Positions 21,501-32,770 of a DNA stretch of 64,000 nt are shown piece after piece (positions within the stretch are counted from its first letter, which is position 1; each line of letters starts with the position of its first letter). Position numbers and translations under genes: made by a program. The notes beneath the pieces were generated by a model. It did no database searches and was not told the DNA's origin. It saw nothing but the letters and a program-made list of their open reading frames with translations. The stretch is from the NCBI RefSeq assembly GCF_905220415.1, contig NC_059562.1:2435501-2499500 (forward strand). The letters run 5' to 3'. This DNA is from Colias croceus (lineage: Eukaryota; Arthropoda; Insecta; Lepidoptera; Pieridae).

Positions 21501-23009
21501 ATCACAGCAGCGGCGTATCCGATACCTAAAATAATATCGCAAATTTAAACATTTATAAGTTTATAATATAGACATAGAAAAATATAAGACATCCTAAGAA
21601 AAAAGAGGATCTTTATTTTTGTTCCCACCGTCAAAGAGAGTTTAACAGAAAAAATTAATAACCACTTAATGGCCATCTCGAAATCCAATTTCAGATAAAG
21701 TGGCAAATAACGTTAATATTGCTGGATTAGAATAACAAAATTATAAACAAAGAACATGAAACAAGATACAAATGCTTGGTAATTTTCAGCTGAAATTGCT
21801 AAAGTTAAAGCATTGTAACGAACTAAACAAAGGGATGAAAATGGGTCTAAATTACCTACCGGAGATCGTCTTAGACCTTAATAGGGGCCTTTATAGTGTG
21901 GAGCTGTGTCGCACGGTTGCATTTTATACTGCAATTACTTTTTAACAACGTGAATTTAATTACCCTCGTTGACCTAATTATTGTTAATATCGAAAGTTAA
22001 ATGACCAAAATTGTGTCGCGAGTTATATTAATTAATTTCATTTTTGAGTGGGTCAACTACTTAAATATTTGAAGTATGAAGTAATTAAATTTTAATTGAA
22101 TTTTAAATGTTTTTAATAACATGCGAGTTACACCCTTCTAGTATGCGTTTACGTTACGTACGTATGTATACGTTTCACAGCTATTTAGTTGTCGACGATT
22201 TTTTTTAACCCCAATAAAATGACTTAATTGAGGCCTCTACGAAAGACTTAAATAAAGTTGACAAAAAATTTAAATATACATACACATATTTTATTTACAT
22301 ACTTATACATATTTTTTTATCTTTGATGATGACAGATTTGAAACTCCACTTACCTTTGAATATAGGTGCAATCTTAAACACTCCCAAGCCGCCGATGGTA
22401 AGCATCTGTCCCATGGCCAATTCCATGAAGAACATTGGGATCCCAGCGAGGAACAGCGTCAAGAAGTAGGGGATCAGGAAGGCGCCGCCGCCATTCTTGT
22501 AGCACAGGTAAGGGAATCTCCAGACGTTGCCCAAACCAATCGCGAGACCCACTACGGAGAGGATGAAATCCAATTTGCTTGCCCATGATCCTCTTTCAGG
22601 AAGGTCCGATTTTGTTTTGACGTCGCTATAAAAAATGTTGAATTCCAATAATGATACTGATTAGATTTCCAAGTTAAGCATAAGCAATCAAAAGAAATAG
22701 ACAGCGTTCAAATACAAATTTGTTTTAATGATTAAATGTATTCCGAAAAATATACAATATGGTAACTTAAATTGGTTTGTGATTGTATTAAGTTATCTGT
22801 ATAAAAAAGACACAAAATAGAGATAACGTTCATTATAACGCTTTTGACATATTATATTTGTTATACCTACGTATATATTATAATTTACACTCGCATTTCT
22901 ACAGTGTACTTCACAAAACCAATAATATAAATAAGACTCACCTGGGTTTGCTCGCTCCTTGAACGCTCAGTTCAATGTCGTCACCGTGTCCATCGATTCT
23001 CGTGTCCAT
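15521..23009 (-). CDS. Gat: sodium- and chloride-dependent GABA transporter (SLC6), 606 aa
   Basis: Plasma-membrane Na+/Cl- coupled GABA reuptake carrier. Eleven exons: 23009-22942, 22625-22354, 21525-21424, 21018-20847, 20488-20298, 19183-19003, 18740-18616, 18120-17876, 17453-17250, 16342-16175, 15613-15521; sum 1,821 nt, phases consistent, stop TAA. Twelve hydrophobic segments fit the SLC6 fold. TM1 has GLAIGLGNVWRFPYLC (about residues 49-64), the Na+/substrate site. TM3 carries WMNVYYIV, including the tyrosine that matches the GABA-site Tyr of mammalian GAT-1. The large second loop has the cysteine pair CDNYWNTDTC and sequons NLT, NMT and NVS. The length is normal for the family. Residue 50 is Leu where mammalian GAT-1 has Tyr60. 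SLC6 identity is certain; the GABA assignment rests on resemblance to insect GAT proteins. The promoter is not located. Confidence 0.93.
15894..16173 (+). repeat. two tandem retroelement 3' tails in the last Gat intron
   Basis: Two copies (about 15894-16018 and 16023-16173) share GATTGCCCGG, AGATTGCTGTTCAGCAACAA and GTTTGTACAAATAAATAAAT. Each ends in AAATA repeats, as LINE or SINE tails do. The second tail directly abuts the exon 10 boundary, so on the minus strand the intron begins GTATTTATTTATTTATTTG. Confidence 0.65.
16500..16676 (+). mobile_element. Helitron-like element, subfamily E
   Basis: Marked by AAATCTCGTGTCACAATG and CCATGTGCAGTTCGATCCAA. It ends with the GC hairpin and CCAG, a one-base change from CTAG. 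It lies in a Gat intron. A sister copy is at 23704-23877. Confidence 0.55.
17507..17700 (+). mobile_element. Helitron-like element, subfamily B
   Basis: Starts TCACAACATAGTATGTATAA and ends GCGGGCGAAGCCGCGGGC plus GGTAAGCTAG. It lies in the Gat intron between exons 8 and 9. Confidence 0.65.
18182..18402 (+). mobile_element. Helitron-like element, subfamily D
   Basis: Starts TCCTACTAATATTATAAATG and ends in a GC hairpin plus CTAG. Subfamily D carries CCCACGGGAACGGGAACTAT. It lies in the Gat intron between exons 7 and 8. Confidence 0.65.
19421..20142. mobile_element. 722-bp non-autonomous DNA element with 5-bp target duplication
   Basis: Ends are AGGCATGACGA and TCGTCATGCCT, flanked by ACAAT on both sides (19416-19420 and 20143-20147). 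No transposase is present. Two TGACGTCA palindromes occur inside, at about 19590 and 19964. It lies in the Gat intron between exons 5 and 6. The superfamily is not assigned. Confidence 0.6.
20173..20234. repeat. perfect 28-bp hairpin with 6-base loop
   Basis: Arms 20173-20200 and 20207-20234 are exact reverse complements, starting CTCTAAACACTCATCACTAT; the loop is TGTGAT. It lies in the Gat intron between exons 5 and 6, outside the nearby 722-bp element. Confidence 0.9.
21170..21250 (-). repeat. LINE-like tail with TATTTATT repeats
   Basis: TATTTATTTATTTATTTATT followed by CAAAGGTTTACCAGTAATTG resembles a reversed AATAAATA-type retroelement 3' end. It lies in the Gat intron between exons 3 and 4. 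Confidence 0.35.
21526..22353. other. Gat intron 2, nothing recognised
   Basis: AT-rich intron between exons 2 and 3. No element or alternative exon could be identified. Confidence 0.5.
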
Positions 23010-23703
23010 TTTAATTATTTGTTTATCTACTAATAAATAATCTTCCTTTACAGTTTCCCTCTCTATATTACCTTATAGATTGTAAGTCAGGGAGAGTGTT
23101 TTAACATTGTTATAAAGTACATGGACTAGATTAGTAATTAGACCTGTAACAATTTGTTTCAATTAGCTCATTGATAAAGCAAAAAGGTTTAAAGAAAACC
23201 CGTAAATGCACTTTGCCAATACAGTCGTTGCATTACATTTTCCTAATCGCAGCATCAGTGTTAATATGATTTTTATATACTAGTGGATAATCTATATCTA
23301 TATACTTGATCTGGCACCAGTCATACCCTTTCCATCCTAACGTGTTGTCTCTATGTAAAACATATTGTATTTCCATTAGTTTATTATTCTATATTTATAT
23401 TTATGTATTAGCATAATACGTTATCGAGAGTTGTAAGAGTTCAACATAAAATTAAATGTTATAAATCAATAGAGCTTTTGATTTTATTAGTGTGTAGATG
23501 TACTCATTACTAATTAGATAAATTATTATTGATCAAATCGTCAACCTTTGAATCGCGCAAAATCAAATCATAATCAAATCATAATTTGATAAAAAATATA
23601 TCAATATTAACTGTTGAATTACAAAATCTTAATATTAACGCTTCAATAGATTATATAGATAGATAGATTCAATAGATAAATATACGAACTTAAATATCCG
23701 TTA
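23010..23703. other. upstream flank of Gat, nothing recognised
   Basis: Probably contains 5' UTR or promoter sequence of Gat. No TATA box or upstream exon can be supported. Confidence 0.4.
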
Positions 23704-23877
23704 TCTTCTTTAATAATATATATAAATCTCGTGTCACAATGTTTGTCCTCAATGGGCTCCTAAACCACTTAACCGATTATAATAAAATTCGCACACCATG
23801 TGCAGTTCGATCCAACTTGAGAGATAGGATAGTTTAAACATGTAGGTACCACGGGCGAAGCCGGGGCGGACCACTAG
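23704..23877 (+). mobile_element. Helitron-like element, subfamily E with C-type 3' end
   Basis: The 5' two thirds match subfamily E (AAATCTCGTGTCACAATG), but the 3' end is the subfamily C type GGGGCGGACCACTAG. The chimera suggests that these families exchange 3' ends. Confidence 0.6.
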
Positions 23878-24224
23878 TAGGTATATAAAAATAAACAAAG
23901 TCTGAAAGCAACAATAAATCTGTATAAAATTTACATGTCTAAACTGTTACGGCTTGCTGGCATTTCATCTAGATTTGCAAAGGGTTAACGTCTTTTCATC
24001 AATGGAAAAGTTTCTCCGATAAATTTACATAATATATAAGTACCTAAGTAGGTACCCCATTAATCTTAAACAATAATATATTTCGAATCTTGCTTTACCT
24101 AGACTAATAGAAAATACGTGATAAACAATAATATTTCAATAAATCACGCATTGAATAATATTTTTTTACGTAAAACTAAACCTCAAAGTAATGTCAGACC
24201 TAATATAAAACAAATTTTACTGGG
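23878..24224. other. intergenic, nothing recognised
   Basis: AT-rich sequence between repeats. No coding or repeat signal is seen. Confidence 0.4.
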
Positions 24225-24352
24225 TGGGTCCAATTGGAGGCGCATCTTTTAAATAAAAAAAAAATATATCAAAATCGGATTCGCAGTTGAAAGTAACAAA
24301 AAATAACAGTCTAATTCAGAACCTCCTCATTTTTTTGAAAGTGGTTGAAAAT
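24225..24352. repeat. interspersed repeat, GAGGAGGTT family
   Basis: Contains GGGTCCAATTGGAGGCGC and ends GAACCTCCTCATTTTTTTGA. It is related to the copies at 3007 and 39025. Confidence 0.45.
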
Positions 24353-25635
24353 AAAGTGACCAGACCTTATGGGTCTTCATAATTTTCAACACCAACAAAA
24401 AATATCAAGAGATGCATTGAAAGGTGTTCTGAATAAAAACCCAGTCAAGCACCTGATGTTTTTCAAGATGAGTTATTGATTTCCATTGAAATGCCCTCGA
24501 AGATAAGGAAGAATAGCAGAATTGACAGCTCTCTGTGTACTCGGTGTATTATGTTACATTTTTACGCGTTCGGCTTTCTCATTTTCTCGATATTCAAGAC
24601 GGTGTGTGAAATTTATGTATCTATTTGTGTTTATTGAGGAAAAATTACTTAACTAATAAGTAGGTTGGATAATTAAATCTTCAAAAAATATGAAATGAAA
24701 TCGTGGACAGACATGAAGAATTTATATTACGAGCTTTATTTCATTGAGAAGCTCTTTCTTTCTTCTAGCTTGCTACAATTTTTTCTACGTTGATTAAATT
24801 GTAGGTACGGTTTATGTTGATTATATTGATCGATAAAAACTTCTGTGCTATAGATACATGGATGATAAGAGAATACATTATTATTTCTACTGCGGATCTT
24901 AAACCAACTTATTTATGTAACTGGAAAATACATTTTCCTATAAACGATTAATTAAGTACTGCACTATTACTTCTAGAAGAAAAATAATCCCACTTCTGAT
25001 CCCATACAAACTGTTTGCCATTTGAAAAGCAATTTATCAAGATGGGATAAACGCAAGCAAAATGAACTTGACAAAAAGATTGATATGCGGGTTTGGTACA
25101 ATTATTCTATTCAATATTGTATTGCTCAATCACAGTCCGTGTATTGTTAAACGGTTATATTTTAAGACATTCGTCATACCGTGGACAGATTTATGGTTAC
25201 TTGCTGAACCTCAAAGGAATAAACGCAAATACAAACATGTATTCAAGTAGACTTTTAGAAGCGCTTTGATTTATCTTAATACAGAAAGAAGTAAATTATT
25301 ATTTAGCACCTGTTCGATCGATATACACTTACTGACTATTATAAAAGTTTTGTCTGTTTGTTTTTACTTCAGTAACTGAATTGATTCGTACAAGGCTAGG
25401 TTTCCCTATTAAGTGTATTTGCCGGAAAATATACGTAGGAATTCGTAAGCGAGGAAAAAGAAGAGTGGGGAAAGTTATAAGTTAATAGCGGGCAAAAGCT
25501 ACTATAATTTTGCTTACGCGAGTCTACATTTTATAATTAAATGAACATAATTTTTGCTTTGATATTGTCTACAAATCAATCTCGAATACAAATAGCGTTT
25601 CATTTGCTCCACATACAACTCAGAATATTTTGATT
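24353..25635. other. intergenic, nothing recognised
   Basis: AT-rich sequence. A 62-codon open frame at 25062-25250 has no recognisable domain and no supporting context. Confidence 0.4.
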
Positions 25636-25730
25636 AAACTCAAACTCAAACATTTATTTATTCAATTAGACTTCATTTAGAAGCACTTTCGAATCGTCAA
25701 TACATTTTTTTAACATTTACCACCGATTCG
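25636..25730 (-). repeat. LINE 3' tail with GAGTTT repeats
   Basis: On the minus strand it has GGTGGTAAATGTTAAAAA, then AGTGCTTCTAAATGAAG, AATAAATGTTTGAGTTTGAG and a GAGTTT run. Copies are at 39708 and 55800. This is a typical non-LTR retrotransposon 3' end. Confidence 0.55.
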
Positions 25731-26029
25731 CCTTCTTTATGCGTCTATACTCTATAGTAACTTTAAAGTATTACCTACACACTTTCGGGGCAGAAAGAGA
25801 GCTTTTGAAAGTCTATCCAATGCTTTCGCGTCGCGTTGGTATGGAATTAATGAACTCTACATTTTAGTTTTTCAAAGTTCTGCTCCGTTTTACTATAATC
25901 ATAAAAAATTACGTCAATATTACGCACCGAAAATAAAAAATAAAAACCCACCTCCGATTAAATCTAGCAGAAAAAAGCACACACAGAAACACACCGTACA
26001 CTATAATTCAATGAACACACACAATGACA

Positions 26030-26420
26030 TCGTCATACACATTCACTGAACGCGTTCCTGAACGCAGCGGCAAACGTCAGAGGCAAGATGGCGGCGGACA
26101 ATTTGACAGGTGCGTGTTGTCCCGCCTCATGCTTGAACGAGAATGTGCTCCTAGTGGCCATAGCCGGCTAGAGGATGAACATGTGATGATGTGAATCGCA
26201 CAACTGTCAGTCGTTGAAAGAATTTATGAGCGTTTGCTGACAATTTAGACCCTCCGGATGGTGTTGGATCAGTCGCGGGAGCGCGATTAGATGACATTGC
26301 ACCGGTTTGTTCAATTGATCGATTGTTGCCACTGCCTTTCCTACAACACCGTCTAGTGGAGCTAAAAATATCTGTTACGGTAACCGGGTTTCGAATTTAA
26401 AAACGGTTGCTATGGTTACG
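26030..26420. promoter_or_regulatory. GC- and CpG-rich island upstream of Gat, possible promoter
   Basis: GC content and CpG density are well above the flanks. It contains AAGATGGCGGC (about 26089) and an RFX X-box-like GTTGCTATGGTTAC (about 26405), next to the palindrome GTTACGGTAAC (about 26375). It is 3 kb upstream of the Gat start codon and could be a Gat promoter or 5' UTR exon. No splice link can be proven. Confidence 0.3.
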
Positions 26421-27314
26421 GAACTACCCTCATATTAGGAGGGTAGTTTTTTCTTTCCTACTATTTCGGTGTGGAAATTATTGTTTTCCTTATGTCTTGT
26501 GAATAATAGTAGAGATAGTATAAATACTCTGTTAATATCTAGCTCAAATATGTACGTACATATACTTAGATGACACATGAGACTTCGTTCGTCGTTATAG
26601 ATTTTTGGTTAATGTCCTTATTTCTATCGTGCATAACTTTCTATTTTTTATTTAATTAGTAAAGAAAAAATAGATGTAAGCATTATACATTATGTATTTC
26701 CTGGTTCGTTTATTTTAACAGATAAATATTGTCTATTACACAGGATATCCCTAGTTTGGAAGCCGAGGTTAACGGTTGGTGTATTTTATATAATATATTA
26801 TTTCCTTGTGTATTATAGGTACTGCTTCAAAATCATTTGTCAATAGTATTTCGTGAAAATCATGAATCGTGAATTGTGAAAACATCCTCACAAAAGTGCA
26901 ATACTATAACAATAACATAATTAAACTTGACAATATTATGGAAAATTTTAAGATTATTATTTGCCTCAAATGTGGAACATTTAATATAAGTAAATAAAAA
27001 TATAATATCAATTAACAATGTATGTAGAGCTTTATAAAATTCTCAGTAAACTATACTTATTACTTGTAGAACATAGAGGCAACAAAATTATCTAAAAAAT
27101 AATAACAATTCAAAAACGCTTATAAAATAGAAATTCTAACTAATAAATTAGGTACCTAAAATTTTATCGAAGTAGAAGGAAAGTTATCTGCTCACGAAAA
27201 TTTGAAAATACATAAGTAACTAGATTTAACTACATTTTACTTTTCAGTAAGAAAAAGGTAGGTTTCGAAGTACATGAATTATTTACATTAGGATTTAAAA
27301 CAAATATATTGTAA
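26421..27314. other. intergenic, nothing recognised
   Basis: AT-rich sequence without gene or repeat signal. Confidence 0.4.
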
Positions 27315-27509
27315 CTAGCTGTTCCCCGGGGTTTCACCCGCATTGCTCCGCTCCTGTTGGTCTTAGAGTCATGATAGGTATATAGTTTATAGCCTTCCTC
27401 GATAAATGGGCTATCTAACGCCGAAATAATTTTTCAAATCGGACCAGTAGTTCCCGAGATTAGCACGTTCAAACAAACAAACTCTTCAGTTTTATAATAT
27501 TAGTATAGA
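27315..27509 (-). mobile_element. Helitron-like element, subfamily A
   Basis: CTAG at the left, complement of TCTATACTAATATTATAAA at the right. Confidence 0.65.
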
Positions 27510-27695
27510 TTGATTAGTTTTGCTAATCAATAATCATTCAATAAATAATAGAACATTGTGCATATTATCGTGACTATCTGTTCTACCTATCTTTCATTCT
27601 AACTTTCAGAGAGCTTACCTTGTAAGTAACACATATGAACCCTGACGTGAAGCTTATCTACATTATGCGATACGATATCGGATTTATATCCAATG

Positions 27696-27717
27696 GAAGG
27701 TTTTATATAAAACCTTC
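27696..27717. repeat. perfect 22-bp palindrome
   Basis: GAAGGTTTTA joins TATAAAACCTTC without a spacer. No role is evident. Confidence 0.8.
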
Positions 27718-29894
27718 TTGAGTGTCTTTAACTTACTATATATTATTATGTATTAGTATAGGTACTCAAGTTTTCCGCTCTTCACGTTACTGCGTATTCT
27801 TAATATGTATACAGGATTTTAAAATTTTGATACTCTATTTTATCTCCAAGTTTAATGGAAGAAAGTGGCTTATTTCTGAAATCTGTTCATTCATCTTCAT
27901 TCAATAAAAATACACGGCTCTTTTTACGAAAATAAAATATAATTTTGTTTTAACTGTCTTTAGAGAGATGCATTCTAAAAGGTTGAGGCGATTTATCACA
28001 AGAAGTTTATTTTAAAGGAGTAGTTTAAATTTGACTAAGTACCTTTTATATTTTAGCTGCGATCCGTATAGGTAAAGAGCAATGGTCCTCATACAACGTA
28101 GGTAATAAAATAGATATGAAATAGCAAACAGTCAAGGTACAGTTCAATAATTATACTAAGGAATCGATATCGTATTGAATTAAAGATCGACAATAAAATA
28201 TCGGATACTATAAAGGCGCTTTTACGGAAGGTTGAATCGGATCAACTTGTAATACACTACCCACTCAACTGAGAGAAAAATTGTAGCTATTTTATAGCTG
28301 TTCTGTTATTTTGTAAACAAGTAAATATATCTATAATTATTTTTAGTAATTAAGAATATGTGAATGCATAAAGCTTGACTGTTTTGATAAAAAATTTTTC
28401 AACTAATACTACTAACTAAAATTACTATGTGTGTTATTTCGCAACATTTCTCAATATTATTTTTTGTTTATTATCTGTGAGATCATTCAAAATATTATGA
28501 AAATAGCTTCATGTTATTACCTACCACAAAAACAATAAATATCTAACAACAACATCACTTGTTAATAAGCGTACATATTCCACTTTTTGCGTCTTTTCCC
28601 CATTACGTTAACTAATATTAAGTAGTTAGCCATTTACGTTTAAAATAGTAAAGCCTACTCACTTTCCCGCCGAAATCCAGAGCCTAGTGACGTCAGATCC
28701 GCTCACTGTGGTCTTACGGAGTGTGGACAAAGGACAATACCCAGGGAAAATCCTGGACAACGCGCATGCGTACAAAACAGTAAAATCTGTACGCCCTACT
28801 AAATTTTCTCGGAACTCTGTTATGAGATTTTTTAAATCGTTCCTTGTTATGTTTTAAATTGTATATAACTCTGATATTTTTAATAAATTATGATTATATT
28901 GGTTGCTTTAACTTGCTTCATAGTAAAGATACAATATTATCTACTGTTTAATGTTTATATCCTCGTATTTAGCAACAGGTAGTAAGTACCTAGTTCGTGC
29001 TAGCGTGGTGATATCCTTTAAAGAACCAACTACGCATGTTGAAGCGTGATAGAGTACGAAATATCAATTTAATTAATATTAAATCCATAATGTTATTAAG
29101 ATTAATAGATTGAAACTTAATAATATCTAGAAAGTAGTTAGGTACCTATATTCATGCATTTCCATAAAGCAAACATAATTAAGAGTACCAATAATATATA
29201 TAATAATGTCCCACAACACAGTAAAGTTCTCGAAAGGGCCTTTGCGTGTTGGATCCGTGTCTCCACGTAAGCCTTCCAAAGGACCGGGTACCTTCCTTAT
29301 GATGGTACCCGTGTATTATGGAATTGAGATATATAATAATATTATATTCTTGTTTGTTTGTTGCGTAGAAAATCAGAAATTTATTACAGTACTTATATCT
29401 ACGGAATATAATTTTTTAATATTACGACAGCAATTTTTTAATATTACATTCCTACTTTTGTTCTTATTAATATCATCATAATATAACTAAATGCATAAGT
29501 ACCCACCTAATTTATCATCTTTAAGGAAAGTAAATAAATGTATATTATTAAAAATACAAAATTTTCGATACGCTTATTTTTCTTTTCTTATAAAGGTCCT
29601 TCGTAGTAAATAGTAATAAGTTGCAAGGACGCGTGGGTAATATCCGCCATCTTGCTTCATGATTTCCCGCCGAAATTTTCCACCACGGGATCGCAAACAT
29701 AGAATGAACTTGATTCATTATAATTCCATAACGCCCTAACTTCCAAGTTATTATGGTAAAATTTAGCTTATTCGATGTACCTATTATTGTTTTAATTTAA
29801 CAAAAAGTATCATAGTACTTAGTAGATATTCTATCAATATACAAATTAATTTGAATATTTTATACATAATAATATAAAGGTGTATTGTTAATTA
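27718..29894. other. intergenic, no gene recognised
   Basis: Mostly AT-rich. A GC-richer spot near 28670-28770 carries TTTCCCGCCGAAAT and TGACGTCA. A second TTCCCGCCGAAAT occurs near 29665. These resemble E2F and CRE sites, but no transcript can be attached to them. Confidence 0.35.
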
Positions 29895-30181
29895 AATTGA
29901 CGACGCGGTTCGCGCAGTGGTAAAGTAACTGCCTACTGAGCCGACGGTCCCGGGTTCGATCCCCGGTCAGGGCAAATATTTGTGTGATGAACTCATTTAT
30001 TTGTTCTTGGGTCTTGGTGTTATTATCTATGTATTTATTATTATTATTATATATGTATTTATTAAATATTATATTTATCGTCGCCTAGTACCCACAACAC
30101 AAGCCTTAATTGAGCTTACTGTGGGACTAGGTCGATTTGTGTAATAATGTCCTATAATATTTATTTATTTTATTATTATTA
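29895..30181 (+). mobile_element. tRNA-derived SINE (Metulj-like)
   Basis: The head at about 29900-29975 is tRNA-like, with a box A region around TTCGCGCAGTGG and a perfect box B GGTTCGATCCC; the T stem CCGGG/CCCGG pairs. A non-tRNA body follows, with AT-rich repeats. TTAATTAA flanks both ends (29887-29894 and 30182-30189), the expected target duplication. It is probably transcribed by Pol III and mobilised by a LINE. The subfamily name is provisional. Confidence 0.8.
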
Positions 30182-30204
30182 TTAATTAACCGCTTTATAC
30201 ATAA

Positions 30205-30411
30205 CTAGCTTTTCTCCCGCGTTTTCGCCCGCGTTTTCAAAGGAAAACCCGCATAGTTCCCGTTCCCGTGGGATTTCTGGGATAAAACCTATTCTATGTG
30301 TTAATCCAAGTTACCCTCTATATGTGTGCTAAATTTCATTATAATCGGTTCAGTAGTTGATGCGTGAAAAGAGGAAAGGTTTGTACCTATGTATGTACCT
30401 ATGTATAAAGA
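30205..30411 (-). mobile_element. Helitron-like element, subfamily D
   Basis: CTAG at the left followed by the D-type CCCGTTCCCGTGGGATTT. The right end is near TATAAAGA but less sharp than in other copies. Confidence 0.55.
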
Positions 30412-31096
30412 TATATAATATCAGTACAGAGTTTGTATAGATATAGATGTAATAATATTATGCAGGTACTTAATTAAGCCAAATTTCATTTCAGCCAAAC
30501 CCCAATATGAATATTTTCAAGTATTAAGTTTATGAAAACAAGCCATGCATAACTTCATAGCGAATACTTAAATGATTAAACATAACACAAACAAATGTTA
30601 TCATGTTTCCCCAGCACCCATTTACTCGTAAACTCATAAAATAACATGCGTATGATAATAAGAAAGGAGATTTATTTTGGGTTCCTTCGGCTATAAAGAA
30701 AAGTCATCGTAATAGAGGTGGAGTACAAATTACTTTATGTTTTCTATAAGAATATCCGAACCATGGCATTGTTATGTATTCTTTCCTCTTGTGCTATGAC
30801 ATGTTAAACTTCGATTTGTCCATTGAAATCTATCAAACTTACTTTGATATAATATTTAAAACTTTATATTTATAATATGTATGAACATAGATACATTTCT
30901 ACAAAGTATGTATGTTAACTTAATGGGAAAATTGTGTAGGTACAACGGGTTTATGGGTTTTAATCGACGTTATCGCCTGAAGCCTGAAGGTTTTCAATTT
31001 TAAGGATTGAACACAAATTTCTCTGTGTGACATTATTATTTAAGAGTTTGTAATATACCTAATAATAGATACAGGGGTAGTGTTGTTTATTAACAA
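30412..31096. other. intergenic, nothing recognised
   Basis: AT-rich sequence without gene or repeat signal. Confidence 0.4.
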
Positions 31097-31304
31097 CTAG
31101 CATTCCGCCCGCGGCTTCGCCCGCGTTTAAAAAAACCCGCATAGTTCCCGTTCCTGTGGGATTTCCGGGATATACATGTATGTTTATCCAAGTTACCCTC
31201 TATATATGTATACTAAATTTCAATGTAATCTTCAGTAGTATTTGCGTGAAAGAGTGAGTAGGTACATCCATCCTCACAAACTTTCGCATTTATTATAAGT
31301 ATTA
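31097..31304 (-). mobile_element. Helitron-like element, subfamily D
   Basis: CTAG at 31097-31100, GC hairpin, CCCGTTCCTGTGGGATTT, then CTTTCGCATTTATTATAAG at the far end, which has lost the clear start. Confidence 0.55.
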
Positions 31305-31664
31305 CATTTCCCAACGTGTAGAATCAACAAAGCTAAAAACAGTGTAATATTTATGGCTATTAAAATATTATATAATATTAAATAATACATCATTTATTTT
31401 GATAAGGGTTAATACCAAGGTACAAATAAAGAGCTTTTTGTAGCGGTGGTATTTTAATTTCTTTTTTTCAATAAAAAAACGCTTATTGTGACATGACTGT
31501 AATAGTTAGAGATATGCTGCCGCTGATTTTTTGTAGACAATGGTGTGTTCTAAAAAAATGTAGTATATCATTTTGTTCTATCATCAACAGTTTTCGCAGC
31601 GCACGCGATGTAAGGTAGTTTTTTGATATTTTTTTCACACCTTGGATTACGTTATCGTAATTTT

Positions 31665-31841
31665 AGTAAGGATGCCTATTTTTTTTGAAAATGAAATATA
31701 GCCTATGTCACTCAGAAATGATGTAGCTTTCCAACAGTGAAAGAATTTTTCAAATCTGCCAAGTAGTTTCGGAGCCTATTCAATTCATACAAACAAACAA
31801 ACAAAAAATCAAACCTTTCCTCTTTATAATATTTGTATAGA
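31665..31841 (-). repeat. repeat with Helitron-like 5' end
   Basis: Ends TATAATATTTGTATAGA and carries ACAAACAAACAAAC and AAGTAGTTTCGGAGCCTATT. The other end has no CTAG, so it is either truncated or a separate family. Confidence 0.4.
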
Positions 31842-31977
31842 TATCATTAGTATTTTGAGTTATAATTATCTATACCTATCTACCTAAAATGACACAGATA
31901 TTGCTGAATGATTTAAAATATCAAATAAAAAAAGGGTTACAAATTCAATACAAATATTACATACTTACTAGCTTTTC

Positions 31978-32124
31978 GCCCGCGTTTTCAAAGGAAAACC
32001 CGCATAGTTTCCGTTCCCGTGGGATTACCGGGATAAAACCTATCCTATGTATTAATCCAAGTTGTCATTTTAATCGGTTAAGTAGTTTATGCGTGAAAAC
32101 CATACATACATACATACATACAAA
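31978..32124 (-). mobile_element. Helitron-like element, subfamily D, left half, split by insertion
   Basis: CTAG at 31978-31981 and the D core. It is interrupted by the 2,048-bp element at 32125. The rest resumes at 34181-34206 with TCTTTATAATATTAGTATA. Confidence 0.65.
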
Positions 32125-32240
32125 CATGGGCGTAGCTAGCCACGGGCTCAAGGTGGGGCAACAATAAAAAGTAATAATATGTTACTAGCAACTGTATGTA
32201 CCCAAAGTCATATCCAGGTCTTCGAACCTCAAATGCCGGT

Positions 32241-32770
32241 GGCATTTGCGAAGGCATTTGCGAAGGCATTTGCGAAGGCATTTGCGAAGGCATTTGCGAA
32301 GGCATTTGCGAAGGCATTTGCGAAGGCATTTGCGAAGGCATTTGCGAAGGCATTTGCGAAGGCATTTGCGAAGGCATTTGCGAAGGCATTTGCGAAGGCA
32401 TTTGCGAAGGCATTTGCGAAGTCATTTGCGAAGGCATTTGCGAAGGCATTTGCGAAGGCATTTGCGAAGGCATTTGCGAAGGCATTTGCGAAGGCATTTG
32501 CGAAGGCATTTGCGAAGGCATTTGCGAAGGCATTTGCGAAGGCATTTGCGAAGGCATTTGCGAAGGCATTTGCGAAGGCATTTGCGAAGGCATTTGCGAA
32601 GGCATTTGCGAAGGCATTTGTGAAGGCATTTGCGCAGGCATCTGCGAAGGCATCTGCGAAGGCATCTGCGAAGGCATCTGCGAAGGCATCTGCGAAGGCA
32701 TTTGCGAAGGCATTTTCGAAGGCATTTGCGAAGGCATTTGCGATGGCATTTGCGAAGGCATTTGCGAAGG
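32241..32770. repeat. 12-bp minisatellite, about 44 units
   Basis: The unit GGCATTTGCGAA repeats head to tail with few variants: one GTCATTTGCGAA near 32421, a GTGAAGGC/GCGCAGGC pair near 32620-32635, and five consecutive GGCATCTGCGAA units near 32638-32697. Because 12 is divisible by three and the unit lacks stops, long repetitive frames (MPSQ, FAKA, GICE, RRHL) appear on both strands. They are not regarded as genes. Confidence 0.95.

Noticed and set aside
26092..26113. ATGGCGGCGGACAATTTGAC as a start of a rightward gene with donor GTGCGT
   Set aside because: No downstream coding exon could be found within 20 kb; kept only as part of a possible promoter island.
28670..29680. E2F-like TTTCCCGCC and CRE-like sites as promoters
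   Set aside because: Two short motifs 1 kb apart with no attached gene; mentioned only as context.
29900..29975. A genuine tRNA gene
   Set aside because: Box B is perfect, but the acceptor stem does not pair, and the sequence continues into a SINE body with a target duplication.
32241..32770. CRISPR-like repeat array
   Set aside because: The units are contiguous 12-mers without spacers, in eukaryotic DNA.
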